From DASQHW01 sp038238245 (lineage in GTDB: Bacteria; Actinomycetota; Acidimicrobiia; IMCC26256; PALSA-610): DNA of 64,000 bases. Below, in pieces: positions 8,140 to 16,685 of the stretch. The notes below the pieces were generated by a model. The model made no database searches. It saw nothing but the letters and a program-made list of their open reading frames with translations, and was not told the DNA's origin. A program made the position numbers and the translations under genes. The stretch lies in the NCBI GenBank assembly GCA_038238245.1, contig JBBRXX010000008.1, positions 80,306 through 144,305 on the forward strand, read 5' to 3'. Position 1 is the first letter of the stretch. Every line of letters begins with the position of its first letter.

Positions 8140-8700
8140 TCAGCCGTCCTTGACGTCGCGGTCGCGGGCCCACGTCATCAGCCGGCCACGTTCGCCCGGC
8201 GCCTCGGGCGCTCGCGTCTCGGTCCGCAGGAGCCGGTAGCCGAGCCGGCGGGGGATCGCGGCACTGCGTAGGTTCTCCTCGTCGCAGCAGATGAGCACGC
8301 GCCGTATGCCGTCCAGGCCGAGGGCCACGTCGGTGAGCGCGGCGCCGGCGCGGGTGGCGAGACCGCGACCGCCCGCGTCGACGTGGACCCAGTACCCGAT
8401 CTCGATCGTGCCCGGCCCGCGCCGGGTCATCAGGCCGAACGAGCCCAGCACGCCGGACCCGTCGCGCGCGAACAATCCGTACTGCCACTCCTCTCCGCGC
8501 TCGGCGAGCCCGGGGATCTTGCGCAGCCGTTCGCGCTGGAAGGCCGGGTCGGTCGATTGCTCGTCCGCCCACGGCATCCACGGGCGCAAGTGCTCGAGGC
8601 TCTCGGACACGGCACGCGCCACCGCCTCGGCGTCGTCGACCACGAAGAAACGCAGGTACGCGCCGTCGTCGAGCTCGATGCGTTCGGGCAACGCGATCAT
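8140..8700 (-). CDS. GNAT-family N-acetyltransferase (RimJ/RimL-like)
   Basis: A 186-residue GNAT protein. It has the acetyl-CoA loop region VDAGGRGLATRAGAALTD (R/Q-x-x-G-x-G/A variant) after IEIGYWV, and the C-terminal RRLGYRLLRTE strand-helix. The Trp-rich LRPWMPWADE segment is common in RimJ/RimL-like acetyltransferases acting on protein N-termini or small amines. The ATG at 8700 overlaps the stop of the upstream monooxygenase gene (ATGA), showing a two-gene operon. The acceptor is unknown. Confidence 0.82.
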   Translation of the reverse strand: MIALPERIELDDGAYLRFFVVDDAEAVARAVSESLEHLRPWMPWADEQSTDPAFQRERLRKIPGLAERGEEWQYGLFARDGSGVLGSFGLMTRRGPGTIEIGYWVHVDAGGRGLATRAGAALTDVALGLDGIRRVLICCDEENLRSAAIPRRLGYRLLRTETRAPEAPGERGRLMTWARDRDVKDG

Positions 8701-9044
8701 GAACCGTCGCGCCCGAAGCCGTAGGCGCGCTCGACCCGGGCGATTCGTATCTCGTACGCGTCGTACCAGCGGGCGCGGCCCTCGTACTGCGCGAATGCGT
8801 GATCGGCGTCGCGTTTCCACGCCGCGATCGCCTGCTCGTCCGTCCAGTAACAGACCGTGATGCCGATCTCCTCGCGCGCGCTGTCGACGCCGAGGAAGCC
8901 GGGTTGTCCGGCGGCCAGCTCGAACATTCGCCTGGCAGTCTCCTCGTACCGGTCGTCGGGTTGCACGCCGGGCAACGGTTCGGAGCGATGCGAGCTGAAG
9001 ATGACCGCGTAGTACGGCGGCTCCGGAGTCTGCGCGAGGGCCAT
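8697..9044 (-). CDS. Antibiotic biosynthesis monooxygenase (ABM)-domain protein
   Basis: A 115-residue ferredoxin-fold protein of the ABM superfamily: YYAVIFSSHR as first strand, then AAGQPGFLGVDSA, EEIGITVCYWTDEQAIAAWK and HAFAQYEGRARWYDAYEIR, the standard order. Many such proteins are heme-degrading or quinone-modifying monooxygenases, but many have no known role, and no heme ligand can be assigned. It is the first gene of an operon with the GNAT protein (4-base overlap) and diverges from the SDR-fusion gene across a palindromic site at 9082-9098. Confidence 0.8.
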   Translation of the reverse strand: MALAQTPEPPYYAVIFSSHRSEPLPGVQPDDRYEETARRMFELAAGQPGFLGVDSAREEIGITVCYWTDEQAIAAWKRDADHAFAQYEGRARWYDAYEIRIARVERAYGFGRDGS

Positions 9045-9081
9045 GGTCTCATTGTGCTCGCTCGACTCGACGGGTCGAACT

Positions 9082-9098
9082 CGGATATGTAATATCCG
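9082..9098. promoter_or_regulatory. Palindromic operator candidate CGGATAT-GTA-ATATCCG
   Basis: Perfect 7-bp arms flank a 3-base centre in the 86-base region between two divergent genes (starts at 9044 and 9131). The AT-rich core in a GC-rich genome and the position suggest a dimeric repressor site, perhaps TetR-like. No regulator gene is adjacent. Confidence 0.5.
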
Positions 9099-9130
9099 GA
9101 TTAGCAGCCACCAGTGTTCGGGAGGCCCTC

Positions 9131-10516
9131 ATGCGAGTGTTCGTTGCCGGCGCGACGGGAGTGGCGGGACGGAGGGCGGTCGCCCGCTTGGTGGCCGCGG
9201 GTCACGAGGTCACGGGCGTCGCCCGCTCGGCGGACAGGGAGGCGCTGCTCGCGTCCCTCGGCGCGCGATCGGCACGCGTCAGCCTGTTCGACCCGGCCGC
9301 GTTGCGCGACGCGATCGCCGGGCACGACGCGGTGGTGAACCTCGCGACGAAGATCCCCACGCTGTCGAAGATGGCGCAGATGTCGGCGTGGGAGGAAAAC
9401 GAGCGGATCCGGCGGGAGGCGTCGGGGCATCTTGTGGACGCGGCGCTCGCGGCGGGGGCGACCGTGTTCGTGCAGGAGTCGCTCGCGTTCTTGTACGGCG
9501 AGCACGGCGACGAGTGGGTGGACGCGTCCTCGACGTCGTGGGCACCGTCGACCTTCAGCGAGGCCATGGAGACGGCGGAGGCGAATGTCGCCCGGTTCAC
9601 CGAGCGCGGCGGTCGCGGTGTGGTGTTGCGCTTCGGGAGGTTCTACGCACCCGAGAGCGGCCAGACGCGAGCGCTTGTGCAAGCAGCCCGCCGCGGCCTG
9701 GCGGGCGACATCGGTGCCGGTAACAGCTATGCACCCATGATCGACGCCGACGACGTCGCATCCGCGGTGGTTGCCGCCCTCGCGGCGCCGGCCGGCGTGT
9801 ACGACATCGTCGACGACGAACCGCTCAGGCGGTCCGAGCAGGACCGCGCGCTCGCGGCGGCAGTCGGGCGGCGGCGATTGTGGCGCGCGCCCGCGTGGAT
9901 GAAGCCCAAGGTGGCGGGCTTTCTGACCGCGTCGCAACGCGTCTCGAATCGGCGGTTCCGTGACGCAACCGGCTGGCACCCCGCATCGCCGAGCGTGCGG
10001 GAAGGCTTCGTGAAGGTCGCGCACGCGCTGGGCGTACCGCGCGCGCTCCCGGGCCGTGTGCGGCTCATGTTGTGGGTGCTTGCGTTCGGCGCGCTCGGTG
10101 TCGGCGTGCAGGCGGCGTTCTTCCCGCGTTCGTTCTACGACGACTTCCCCCTGGGCCGGGGCTGGGTGGCGATGGACGGCCGCTACAACGAGCACCTCGT
10201 TCGTGACGTCGGGGCGCTCAATCTTGCGCTGCTCGTGATGACCCTCGGCGCGCTCGTGATCGGCATGATGGCGGTCGCGCGTCTTGCCGCATGCTCGTGG
10301 CTCGTCTACGCCGTGCCGCACTTCGTGTATCACCTCCGCCACCTCTCGATGCCGATGGCCGGCACCGAGAAGGTCGCGCTCGTCGTCTCGCTCGCGGTCA
10401 CGGTCGTGGCGCCGCTCGTCCTGCTCTGGCCGGGACGGCGAGCGTCCGGAGGTGTCGACATCGACGAGCTCACGTCGGCCGGTGAAGCCCGCTCCCTTCA
10501 CACCTCACGCGCCTGA
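9131..10516 (+). CDS. NAD-dependent epimerase/dehydratase fused to a C-terminal membrane domain
   Basis: The 461-residue protein joins two parts. Residues 1-~295 form an atypical SDR with the dinucleotide motif GATGVAGRRAV, NLATKIP and the YDIVDDEPL binding-site strand. The canonical YxxxK is not obvious; FLYGEHG is in its place. Residues ~305-435 hold three or four hydrophobic segments (LWVLAFGALGVGVQAAF, LALLVMTLGALVIGMMAV, LAACSWLVYAVPHF, VALVVSLAVTVVAPLVLLW). The membrane part resembles small stand-alone actinobacterial membrane proteins. GGGAGG lies 6 bases before the ATG. The substrate is unknown; the fusion suggests an oxidoreductase held at the membrane. Confidence 0.8.
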   Translation: MRVFVAGATGVAGRRAVARLVAAGHEVTGVARSADREALLASLGARSARVSLFDPAALRDAIAGHDAVVNLATKIPTLSKMAQMSAWEENERIRREASGHLVDAALAAGATVFVQESLAFLYGEHGDEWVDASSTSWAPSTFSEAMETAEANVARFTERGGRGVVLRFGRFYAPESGQTRALVQAARRGLAGDIGAGNSYAPMIDADDVASAVVAALAAPAGVYDIVDDEPLRRSEQDRALAAAVGRRRLWRAPAWMKPKVAGFLTASQRVSNRRFRDATGWHPASPSVREGFVKVAHALGVPRALPGRVRLMLWVLAFGALGVGVQAAFFPRSFYDDFPLGRGWVAMDGRYNEHLVRDVGALNLALLVMTLGALVIGMMAVARLAACSWLVYAVPHFVYHLRHLSMPMAGTEKVALVVSLAVTVVAPLVLLWPGRRASGGVDIDELTSAGEARSLHTSRA

Positions 10517-10561
10517 AACAAGGCCGTCCCGAGCGGGCAGAGCAGTTCGTAAGGTGGGGGC

Positions 10562-11722
10562 GTGAATCCGCACCTCGTCGAGCGGTTGCGACCGTTCGGG
10601 ACGACGATCTTCGCCGAGATGTCGGCGCTGGCGGTTACGACCGGTTCGATCAATCTCGGGCAGGGCTTTCCCGATGCAGACGGGCCCGACGTCGTGAAGC
10701 AGGCCGCGCTCGACGCGATCGCAGGCGGGCACAACCAGTACGCGCCGGGCATCGGTGTCCCGGAGTTGCGCCACGCGATCCGGGCGCACCAGCGACGGTT
10801 CTACGGGCTTGATGTCGACGCCGACACCGAGGTGCTGGTCACAACGGGCGCCACCGAGGCGATCGCGGCGTCGCTGCTCGCGCTGTGTGAGCCGGGCGAC
10901 GAGGTCGTGACGTTCGAGCCCTACTACGACTCCTACGCCGCGTGCATCGCCATGGCGGGCGCGCATCGGCGCGTCGTGACGCTGCGGCCACCCGACTACG
11001 CATTCGATCCCGCCGAGCTACGCGCCGCGATCACGCCCCGCACGAAGCTGATCCTCCTGAACTCGCCGCACAACCCGACCGGCAAGGTCTTCGGACGCGA
11101 GGAGCTGCAACTCGTCGCCGAGGTCGCGCAGGAGCACGATCTTCTCGTCGTGACCGACGAGGTGTACGAGCATCTCGTGTTCGAGGGCGCGCACGTGCCG
11201 ATCGCGACCCTGCCGGGGATGCGCGACCGCACGGTCACGATCTCTTCGGGCGGGAAGACGTTCTCCTTCACCGGTTGGAAGGTCGGTTGGTTGTGCGCGA
11301 CGCCCGAGCTCGTCACTGCGGTGAAGACCGCGAAGCAGTTCCTCACCTATGTGAGCGGCGGGCCCTTCCAGCACGCGATCGCGGTGGGGCTCCAGCTCGA
11401 GGACGAGTACTTCACCGCGTTCACCGCCGGCATGCGCGACAAGCGCGATCGCCTGTGTGCCGGACTGGAGGACGCCGGCTTCGACGTCTTCCGTCCGCAG
11501 GGCACGTACTTCGTCACCGCCGACATCCGTCCGTTCGGCGAGCGCGACGGCCTGGCGTTCTGCCGGGCGCTGCCCGAGCGGTGCGGTGTGGTCGCGGTCC
11601 CGAACGTCGTGTTCTACGACGACGTCGAGGCCGGCGCGCCGCTGGTGCGCTTCGCGTGCTGCAAGCAGCCCGATGTCCTCGACGAAGCGTGCACCCGGCT
11701 GAAGGCATTGCGGGCGACGTGA
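10562..11722 (+). CDS. Class I/II PLP aminotransferase (methionine/glutamine transaminase-like)
   Basis: A 386-residue fold-type I aminotransferase. The Schiff-base lysine is Lys232 in SGGKTFSFTGWK. Other family residues are Asn171 (NSPHNPTGK), Asp199/Tyr202 (VVTDEVYEH) and the C-terminal Arg in LVRFACC. It resembles kynurenine/glutamine transaminase, bacterial methionine aminotransferases (YbdL-like) and actinobacterial DapC-like enzymes. Its stop overlaps the start of an omega-amidase-like gene (GTGA). That pairing is known from methionine salvage, where a glutamine-dependent transaminase makes methionine from its keto acid. A DapC role is the main alternative. Confidence 0.85.
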   Translation: MNPHLVERLRPFGTTIFAEMSALAVTTGSINLGQGFPDADGPDVVKQAALDAIAGGHNQYAPGIGVPELRHAIRAHQRRFYGLDVDADTEVLVTTGATEAIAASLLALCEPGDEVVTFEPYYDSYAACIAMAGAHRRVVTLRPPDYAFDPAELRAAITPRTKLILLNSPHNPTGKVFGREELQLVAEVAQEHDLLVVTDEVYEHLVFEGAHVPIATLPGMRDRTVTISSGGKTFSFTGWKVGWLCATPELVTAVKTAKQFLTYVSGGPFQHAIAVGLQLEDEYFTAFTAGMRDKRDRLCAGLEDAGFDVFRPQGTYFVTADIRPFGERDGLAFCRALPERCGVVAVPNVVFYDDVEAGAPLVRFACCKQPDVLDEACTRLKALRAT

Positions 11723-12480
11723 TCGTCGCCGGTATCCAGCACGACATCGTGTGGGAAGACCCCGCGGCGAACTTCGCGCGCCTCGCCCCGATGATCGAGG
11801 AGGCCGCCGGGCACGGCGCCCGTCTGATCGTGTGCAGCGAGATGTACTCGACCGGCTTCTCGATGAAGACCGATCGCATCGCCGAAGCGCCGGACGGCCC
11901 GAGCGCGCGGTTCCTCACCGAGCAGGCGCGCACACACGGCGTCTGGATGTGCGCGTCGCTGCCCGAGCGGCTCGACGGCAACGCGCTGCCGTACAACCAA
12001 CTGCTGCTCGCGGCACCCGACGGCACCGCGCACCGCTACGCCAAGATCCACCCGTTCAGCTACGGCCGCGAGCACGAGCACTATGCCGCGGGCAACCGCT
12101 TCCTCACCGTCGACGTCGAAGGTGTCCGCTGCACGTTCTTCGTCTGCTACGACCTGCGCTTCGCCGACGATTTCTGGGTACGTGCCCGCGAGAGCGACTG
12201 TTACGTGCTGCCGTCCAACTGGCCGGCAGCGCGGCGCGATCATTGGATGACGCTCTTGCGGGCGCGTGCCATCGAGAACCAGGCGTACGTCGTGGGCGTC
12301 AATCGTGTCGGCCAAGGCGGCCGGCTGACCTACGCCGGCGATTCGATGATCGTCGATCCGTTCGGCGAGCTCTGCGCGCAAGCCGGTGACGGTGAAGCGA
12401 TTCTCACTGCGGACGTCGATCCCGAACGCGTGCGGTCCGTGCGCGCCGAGTACCCGTTCCTCCAAGACCGTCGCGGCTGA
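11719..12480 (+). CDS. Carbon-nitrogen hydrolase, probable omega-amidase
   Basis: A 253-residue nitrilase-superfamily enzyme with the complete triad Glu41 (CSEMYSTGF), Lys109 (RYAKIHPF) and Cys143 (FFVCYDLRF). The short length and sequence around the Cys fit the Nit2/YafV omega-amidase branch, which hydrolyses alpha-ketoglutaramate and ketosuccinamate. Partnered with the transaminase, it would remove the ketoglutaramate product and pull the reaction forward. The GTG at 11719 overlaps the previous stop by four bases. The open frame runs far upstream in the transaminase gene but there it is only a shadow. Confidence 0.87.
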   Translation: MIVAGIQHDIVWEDPAANFARLAPMIEEAAGHGARLIVCSEMYSTGFSMKTDRIAEAPDGPSARFLTEQARTHGVWMCASLPERLDGNALPYNQLLLAAPDGTAHRYAKIHPFSYGREHEHYAAGNRFLTVDVEGVRCTFFVCYDLRFADDFWVRARESDCYVLPSNWPAARRDHWMTLLRARAIENQAYVVGVNRVGQGGRLTYAGDSMIVDPFGELCAQAGDGEAILTADVDPERVRSVRAEYPFLQDRRG

Positions 12481-12494
12481 GCTATGCGTCCGCC

Positions 12495-13727
12495 TCAGAC
12501 GATGGCGCCGGTGGCCGCGAGATCGCGGCGCAGCGCGTCGACGTCGACCGCGTGTACCCGCCCCTCATGTGCGAGGGCGTGCACCGCGGCCGCGCCTGCC
12601 GCCTCGCCGGTCGCCATGGCGGCGGGGATCTCCTTCGTCGCCTGGTGGACGTAGCGACTCGTCGAGATGCACCGGCCGGTGACGAGCAGGTTCGACGTGC
12701 GCACGGTCGTCAAGCAGCGGTAAGGAATGTCGTAGACGACTTGCCGCTTGGTCCAGTGCCCGGTGCGGGCGATCGCATCGGCAAAGCGCCGATCGCGGTC
12801 GGACTTCTCGAGGACGTAGTCGCCGACGAGCCGGCGACTTTCGGTGATGCCGATCATCTTCGCGATGTCGTCGAGCCAGGCGTCCGGGTGGTGCTCGCGG
12901 ATGCGCGCCATCTCGGCGCGTACCTCGGCGCGGCATTCCAGCTCCGCGGCGGTGAGGTCGTCGGGGTCGGTCGCGTCGACGCGGCGGGGGAGCGGTCCCC
13001 AAGGGACGAGCCGCCGCCCGGCCGCGGTCGTTCGGAAGCCGGTGTCCTCGCGGTCGTCGATACCGCCGACGCGGAACCACAACCACGGCGGGATCGTGAC
13101 CGAATCGAACGACGCGCCGGCCGCGACCATGACGTCACCGTCGCCGGAAGCATCGATGACGACGCCCGGCCGCACGGCCTCCCGCCCGCGCTTCGATTCG
13201 AGCACGACCGCCTCGATCGAGCCGTCACCGGTGTACGCGTGGGCGCACCAGGAATGCATGCGAATGCGCACGCCCGCGTCGCGCAACGCGTCGAAGGAGA
13301 CGTCGCAGAACGCTTCCGGATCGAACGCGACCGAGTAGCGCACGACGTCGGGTGGTGCGCCCCAGATCAGACCCCACGCGCGCCAGCGCTCGACGTCCGC
13401 GGCGTCGGTGGAACCCCATTGCGCCGGCGGCGGGAAGCGCGCGTCGCCCCGCACCTCCAGCCGGTCGACCATCTCCTGGCACAAGCCCGCGACGACCTGC
13501 GTGCCGCACCCGTCGTCGAGCGTGAGCAACAGGTTGATGAGGCCGAAGGTGGCGAGACCGCCGACGAAGCCGTACCGCTCGACGAGCCACACGTCGGCGC
13601 CGCGACGCGCGGCCGCGACCGCCGCCGCGATGCCCGCGCTGCCGGCACCGACCACGAGTACGTCGGGCTGTCCGATCACCGGCAGCTCGCGCTCGGGCTC
13701 CCGCCAGGTGTGTGGCGCGACGGTCAA
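12495..13727 (-). CDS. FAD-dependent oxidoreductase (FAD_oxidored family)
   Basis: A roughly 410-residue flavoprotein. The N-terminal dinucleotide fold has DVLVVGAGSAGIAAAVAAA followed by an acidic strand end (VWLVERYG), the FAD signature. VVIDASGDGDVMVAAGA is the second FAD contact typical of this family, and NLLVTGRCISTS plus a Gly/Ala-rich C-terminal helix close the fold. Substrate is unknown; members include putative dehydrogenases beside sugar or aromatic catabolism genes. The start is uncertain: TTG 13727 (GGGAG upstream) fits best; GTG 13760 or 13769 are possible. It diverges from the luciferase-like gene with under 60 bases between starts. Confidence 0.8.
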   Translation of the reverse strand: MTVAPHTWREPERELPVIGQPDVLVVGAGSAGIAAAVAAARRGADVWLVERYGFVGGLATFGLINLLLTLDDGCGTQVVAGLCQEMVDRLEVRGDARFPPPAQWGSTDAADVERWRAWGLIWGAPPDVVRYSVAFDPEAFCDVSFDALRDAGVRIRMHSWCAHAYTGDGSIEAVVLESKRGREAVRPGVVIDASGDGDVMVAAGASFDSVTIPPWLWFRVGGIDDREDTGFRTTAAGRRLVPWGPLPRRVDATDPDDLTAAELECRAEVRAEMARIREHHPDAWLDDIAKMIGITESRRLVGDYVLEKSDRDRRFADAIARTGHWTKRQVVYDIPYRCLTTVRTSNLLVTGRCISTSRYVHQATKEIPAAMATGEAAGAAAVHALAHEGRVHAVDVDALRRDLAATGAIV

Positions 13728-13784
13728 TGACGAGCGCTCCCGCTTCTCGCCAGCCGACACGAACGTCACGCTAGTTTGCGCGAT

Positions 13785-14888
13785 ATGAAATTTGCATTGT
13801 TCTACGAGATCCCGGTGGCGCGTCCGTGGGGGCCCAACAGCGAGTACCTCGCGTACAAGCACACGCTCGAGCAGGCGATCGCGGGTGAGGCGGCCGGGTT
13901 CCACGCGTTCTGGACGGTCGAGCACCACTTCCTCGAGGAGTACTCGCACTGCTCGAACCCCGAGGTCCTGTACGGCGCGATCGCGAGCCGTACCTCCAGA
14001 ATGCGTCTCGGCTACGGCGTGCGATTGATGCCGAAGCCGTACAACCACCCGGTGCGTACCGCCGAGTCGGTCGCCGTGCTCGACCTGCTGAGCGACGGCC
14101 GGGTCGACTTCGGCACCGGCCGATCGGCGACGCGCATCGAGCTCGAAGGCTTCGGGGTCGATCCGAAGGACACGCGCGACATGTGGCGCGAGGCGATCGA
14201 GCATGTCGTGGGATGCTGGACGAACGACCGCTACTCGTTCGCTGGCGAGCACTGGTCGTTGCCCGACCGGCGCGTGCAACCCAAGCCGTTGCAACAGCCC
14301 CACCCTCCGATCTGGGGTGCCACGACGAGCGACGACGGTCACGCGCAGGTGGGCGAGCTCGGCCTCGGCCTGTGCTCGTTCGCGGTCGGCGTCTCACCCG
14401 AAGAGGTGAAGAAGAAGATCGACATCTATCGCGCCGCGGTCGGCCGGTGCACCGCACCGATCGGCAAGGTCGTCAACGACCAGGCCGCGACCTTCACAAT
14501 GGCGGTGTGCGCGCCGACCGAGGAAGAGGCGCGTGAGGTCGCCCGCGAGTCGTTCGAGTGGTACCCGAAGGTCGGTGCCCGCCAGATCGCGCAGGTCGCC
14601 GAATGGATGGCCGAGCGAAAGCAGGCGCTCGGGAACTACGACTACGCGGCCGACATGAAGGCGCACTCCGACGACGGGTCGCTCGACCTGCTGTCGCTGG
14701 AGTACCTCGTCGACACCGGCGCGTGCGTGCTCGGCACGCCCGACCAGTGCATCGAGTCGTGCAAGCGCTACGAGGCTGCGGGCGTTGACCTGCTGCTCTG
14801 CCTCGTGAACCCGTACAAGATCGGGCACGACCAGGTCATGCAGACGATCGACCTCATGGGGACCCACGTCATCCCCGCGTTCACCTGA
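13785..14888 (+). CDS. Luciferase-like (LLM) flavin/F420-dependent oxidoreductase
   Basis: A 367-residue (beta/alpha)8 LLM-class enzyme. Marks of the family are the opening MKFALFYEIP, GFHAFWTVEHHFLEEY (conserved His pair), ASRTSRMRLGYGVRLMP, the loop LDLLSDGRVDFGTGRS and PPIWGATTSDDG. Alkanal monooxygenases and F420-dependent reductases share these; the class cannot be fixed from sequence. A TTG three codons upstream is in frame, but ATG 13785 gives the family start. It ends 7 bases before a perfect 18-bp terminator shared with the convergent amidohydrolase gene. Confidence 0.87.
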   Translation: MKFALFYEIPVARPWGPNSEYLAYKHTLEQAIAGEAAGFHAFWTVEHHFLEEYSHCSNPEVLYGAIASRTSRMRLGYGVRLMPKPYNHPVRTAESVAVLDLLSDGRVDFGTGRSATRIELEGFGVDPKDTRDMWREAIEHVVGCWTNDRYSFAGEHWSLPDRRVQPKPLQQPHPPIWGATTSDDGHAQVGELGLGLCSFAVGVSPEEVKKKIDIYRAAVGRCTAPIGKVVNDQAATFTMAVCAPTEEEAREVARESFEWYPKVGARQIAQVAEWMAERKQALGNYDYAADMKAHSDDGSLDLLSLEYLVDTGACVLGTPDQCIESCKRYEAAGVDLLLCLVNPYKIGHDQVMQTIDLMGTHVIPAFT

Positions 14889-14895
14889 TCTCGTA

Positions 14896-14934
14896 TTGCA
14901 ACGGAACGGCCCGGCACGGGCCGTTCCGTTGCAA
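14896..14934. terminator. Bidirectional terminator, 18-bp perfect stem
   Basis: Arms 14896-14913 and 14917-14934 pair without mismatch around a GCA loop. It lies between the convergent stop codons of the LLM oxidoreductase (14888) and the amidohydrolase (14943). Confidence 0.9.
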
Positions 14935-14942
14935 ACACAGAG

Positions 14943-16676
14943 CTACGTGTCGGCCGGGATCGGGACGGTGTAGGTGTCGCGGCCGCTGCGGAACACCGTG
15001 CCCGGGCGCGCGCCCGTCTCCTTGCCGTCGTGCACGACCGTCGTGCCGTTGACCATCACGCGCTGCACGCCGATGGCGTCGGCGTAGAGGCGGGCCGATC
15101 CGCCGGGAAGATCGGCGAGCAGCTGGACCTCCCCGGTCGCAACGTTCGCCGGATCGAACAGCACGACATCGGCGTGGAAGCCCTCGCACAGCTCGCCCCG
15201 CTCGCGCAGGCCGAACAACCGCGCGGGTGCCTGCGTCATCAGCTGGACGCAGCGCTCGAGGGACACGAGCTGCCGGCCGCGCAACGTGTCGGCGAGGAAC
15301 GATGTCGTGTACGGCGCGCCGCACATGCGATCGAGGTGCGCGCCCGCGTCCGAGCCGCCGATCAGCACGAGCGGGTGGTCCCACGCCTCGGCGCGCATCT
15401 GCCACGACTTCAGGTCGTTGTCGGACGGCAGCGGCCAGAGGATCGTGCGCAGCTCGTCGTTGATGACGATGTCGACGAGCGTGTCGAACGTGCCGCGGTT
15501 CGCGCGCTCGGCGATCTCCGAGACGACGCGTCCTTTGAGGCCGTCGTTCGCAGTCGAATACGTGTCGCCGATCTGGTAGCGACCCCACGACGCCAGCCGT
15601 GAGAACACTCCCGCTTCGGGTGAGTGTGCGCGCTCGTTCATCCATTGGCGCACCGTTGGGTCCTGCAATTTGGCGATGCGTTCCGGCACCGGCAGGTTCA
15701 TGATGTCGGACCACCCGGGCAGCATGAACAGCGCGCAGTAGTTCCGGAACGACATGTTCATCTCAACGAGTGTCGGCATCGTGAGCGCGATCGCCGTGCC
15801 GCCGCGCGACCGAGCGTGCTCGCATGCCGCGACCTGGTCGTGGTAGCGCTGCGGCTCACGGGCATCGATCGTCAGCACGTTCCAGTTGACGGCACGCCGG
15901 CCGGCGAGCGTCATGTCGGCCATCTGCTCGACTTCCTCGTCGGTGAACCCGCGCAGGCACCCACTCGTGACGTATTCGAGGGTGGTGCCTTCGTGGTCGC
16001 CGACCGCGCGGCACAGCGCGAGGAGCTCGTCGTTGTCGGCCCAACGTGACGCGACGGGTTCACCGTCGCCGTCGGAGTGCGTGAACGAGAGCGTGGTCGA
16101 GAAGCCGAGCCCTCCCGCGGTGATCGACTCGTGCAGGACGCGCAGCATCGCATCGAGCTGTTCGGTGTTCGCGACTCTTCCGACCGCGTCCGCACCCATC
16201 ACATTGCGGCGGATCGCGCAGTGGCCGACGAGAAATCCCACGTTGGGCCCGACCCGCCCGTCGAGTGCGCCCAGATACTCGCCGAACGAGCGCCACGACC
16301 AGGGCACGCCGGCCTCGAGCGCCGGCAACGGCATGCCCTCGACCTTGGCCATCATGCGCCGCAGGTAGTCGGCGTCCTCCGCGTGGAGCGGCGCCAGCGT
16401 GAATCCGCAGTTGCCCGCGATCATGCTCGTGACGCCGTGAAGGTTCGATGGCGTGGCCGCCGGGTCCCAGAAAAGCTGCGCGTCGTAGTGCGTGTGCGGA
16501 TCGACGAAGCCGGGCGCGACCACGAGCCCGTCCGCGTCGATGGTCTCGGCCGCGTCGTCGTCGCTCACCGTGCCGATCTCGACGACGCGTCCATCGCGAA
16601 TGCCGACGTCTGCGCGCCGCGAGGGGGCGCCGGTGCCGTCGACCACGGTGCCGCCGCGGATCACGACGTCGAGCAT
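14943..16676 (-). CDS. Amidohydrolase family protein (N-acyl-D-amino-acid deacylase-like)
   Basis: A 577-residue metallo-dependent hydrolase of the D-aminoacylase/dihydroorotase-like group. It opens with LDVVIRGGTVVDGTG, has metal-binding HTH in PGFVDPHTHYDAQLFWDP (about residues 55-72), a cysteine in the NCGF motif typical of D-aminoacylases, FLVGHCAIRR, and the metal Asp of IGGSDAGAHLDRM. The C-terminal beta-sandwich ends with MVNGTTVVHDGKETGARPG. Substrates of these large actinobacterial members are mostly unproven. The unknown gene at 16686 lies 9 bases upstream on the same strand, so they may share a transcript. Confidence 0.85.
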   Translation of the reverse strand: MLDVVIRGGTVVDGTGAPSRRADVGIRDGRVVEIGTVSDDDAAETIDADGLVVAPGFVDPHTHYDAQLFWDPAATPSNLHGVTSMIAGNCGFTLAPLHAEDADYLRRMMAKVEGMPLPALEAGVPWSWRSFGEYLGALDGRVGPNVGFLVGHCAIRRNVMGADAVGRVANTEQLDAMLRVLHESITAGGLGFSTTLSFTHSDGDGEPVASRWADNDELLALCRAVGDHEGTTLEYVTSGCLRGFTDEEVEQMADMTLAGRRAVNWNVLTIDAREPQRYHDQVAACEHARSRGGTAIALTMPTLVEMNMSFRNYCALFMLPGWSDIMNLPVPERIAKLQDPTVRQWMNERAHSPEAGVFSRLASWGRYQIGDTYSTANDGLKGRVVSEIAERANRGTFDTLVDIVINDELRTILWPLPSDNDLKSWQMRAEAWDHPLVLIGGSDAGAHLDRMCGAPYTTSFLADTLRGRQLVSLERCVQLMTQAPARLFGLRERGELCEGFHADVVLFDPANVATGEVQLLADLPGGSARLYADAIGVQRVMVNGTTVVHDGKETGARPGTVFRSGRDTYTVPIPADT

Positions 16677-16685
16677 CGCGTCCTC

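Noticed and set aside
13728..14342. N-terminal extension of the FAD oxidoreductase frame to 14342
   Set aside because: It is antisense to the luciferase-like gene; the dinucleotide fold starts only a few codons after 13727.
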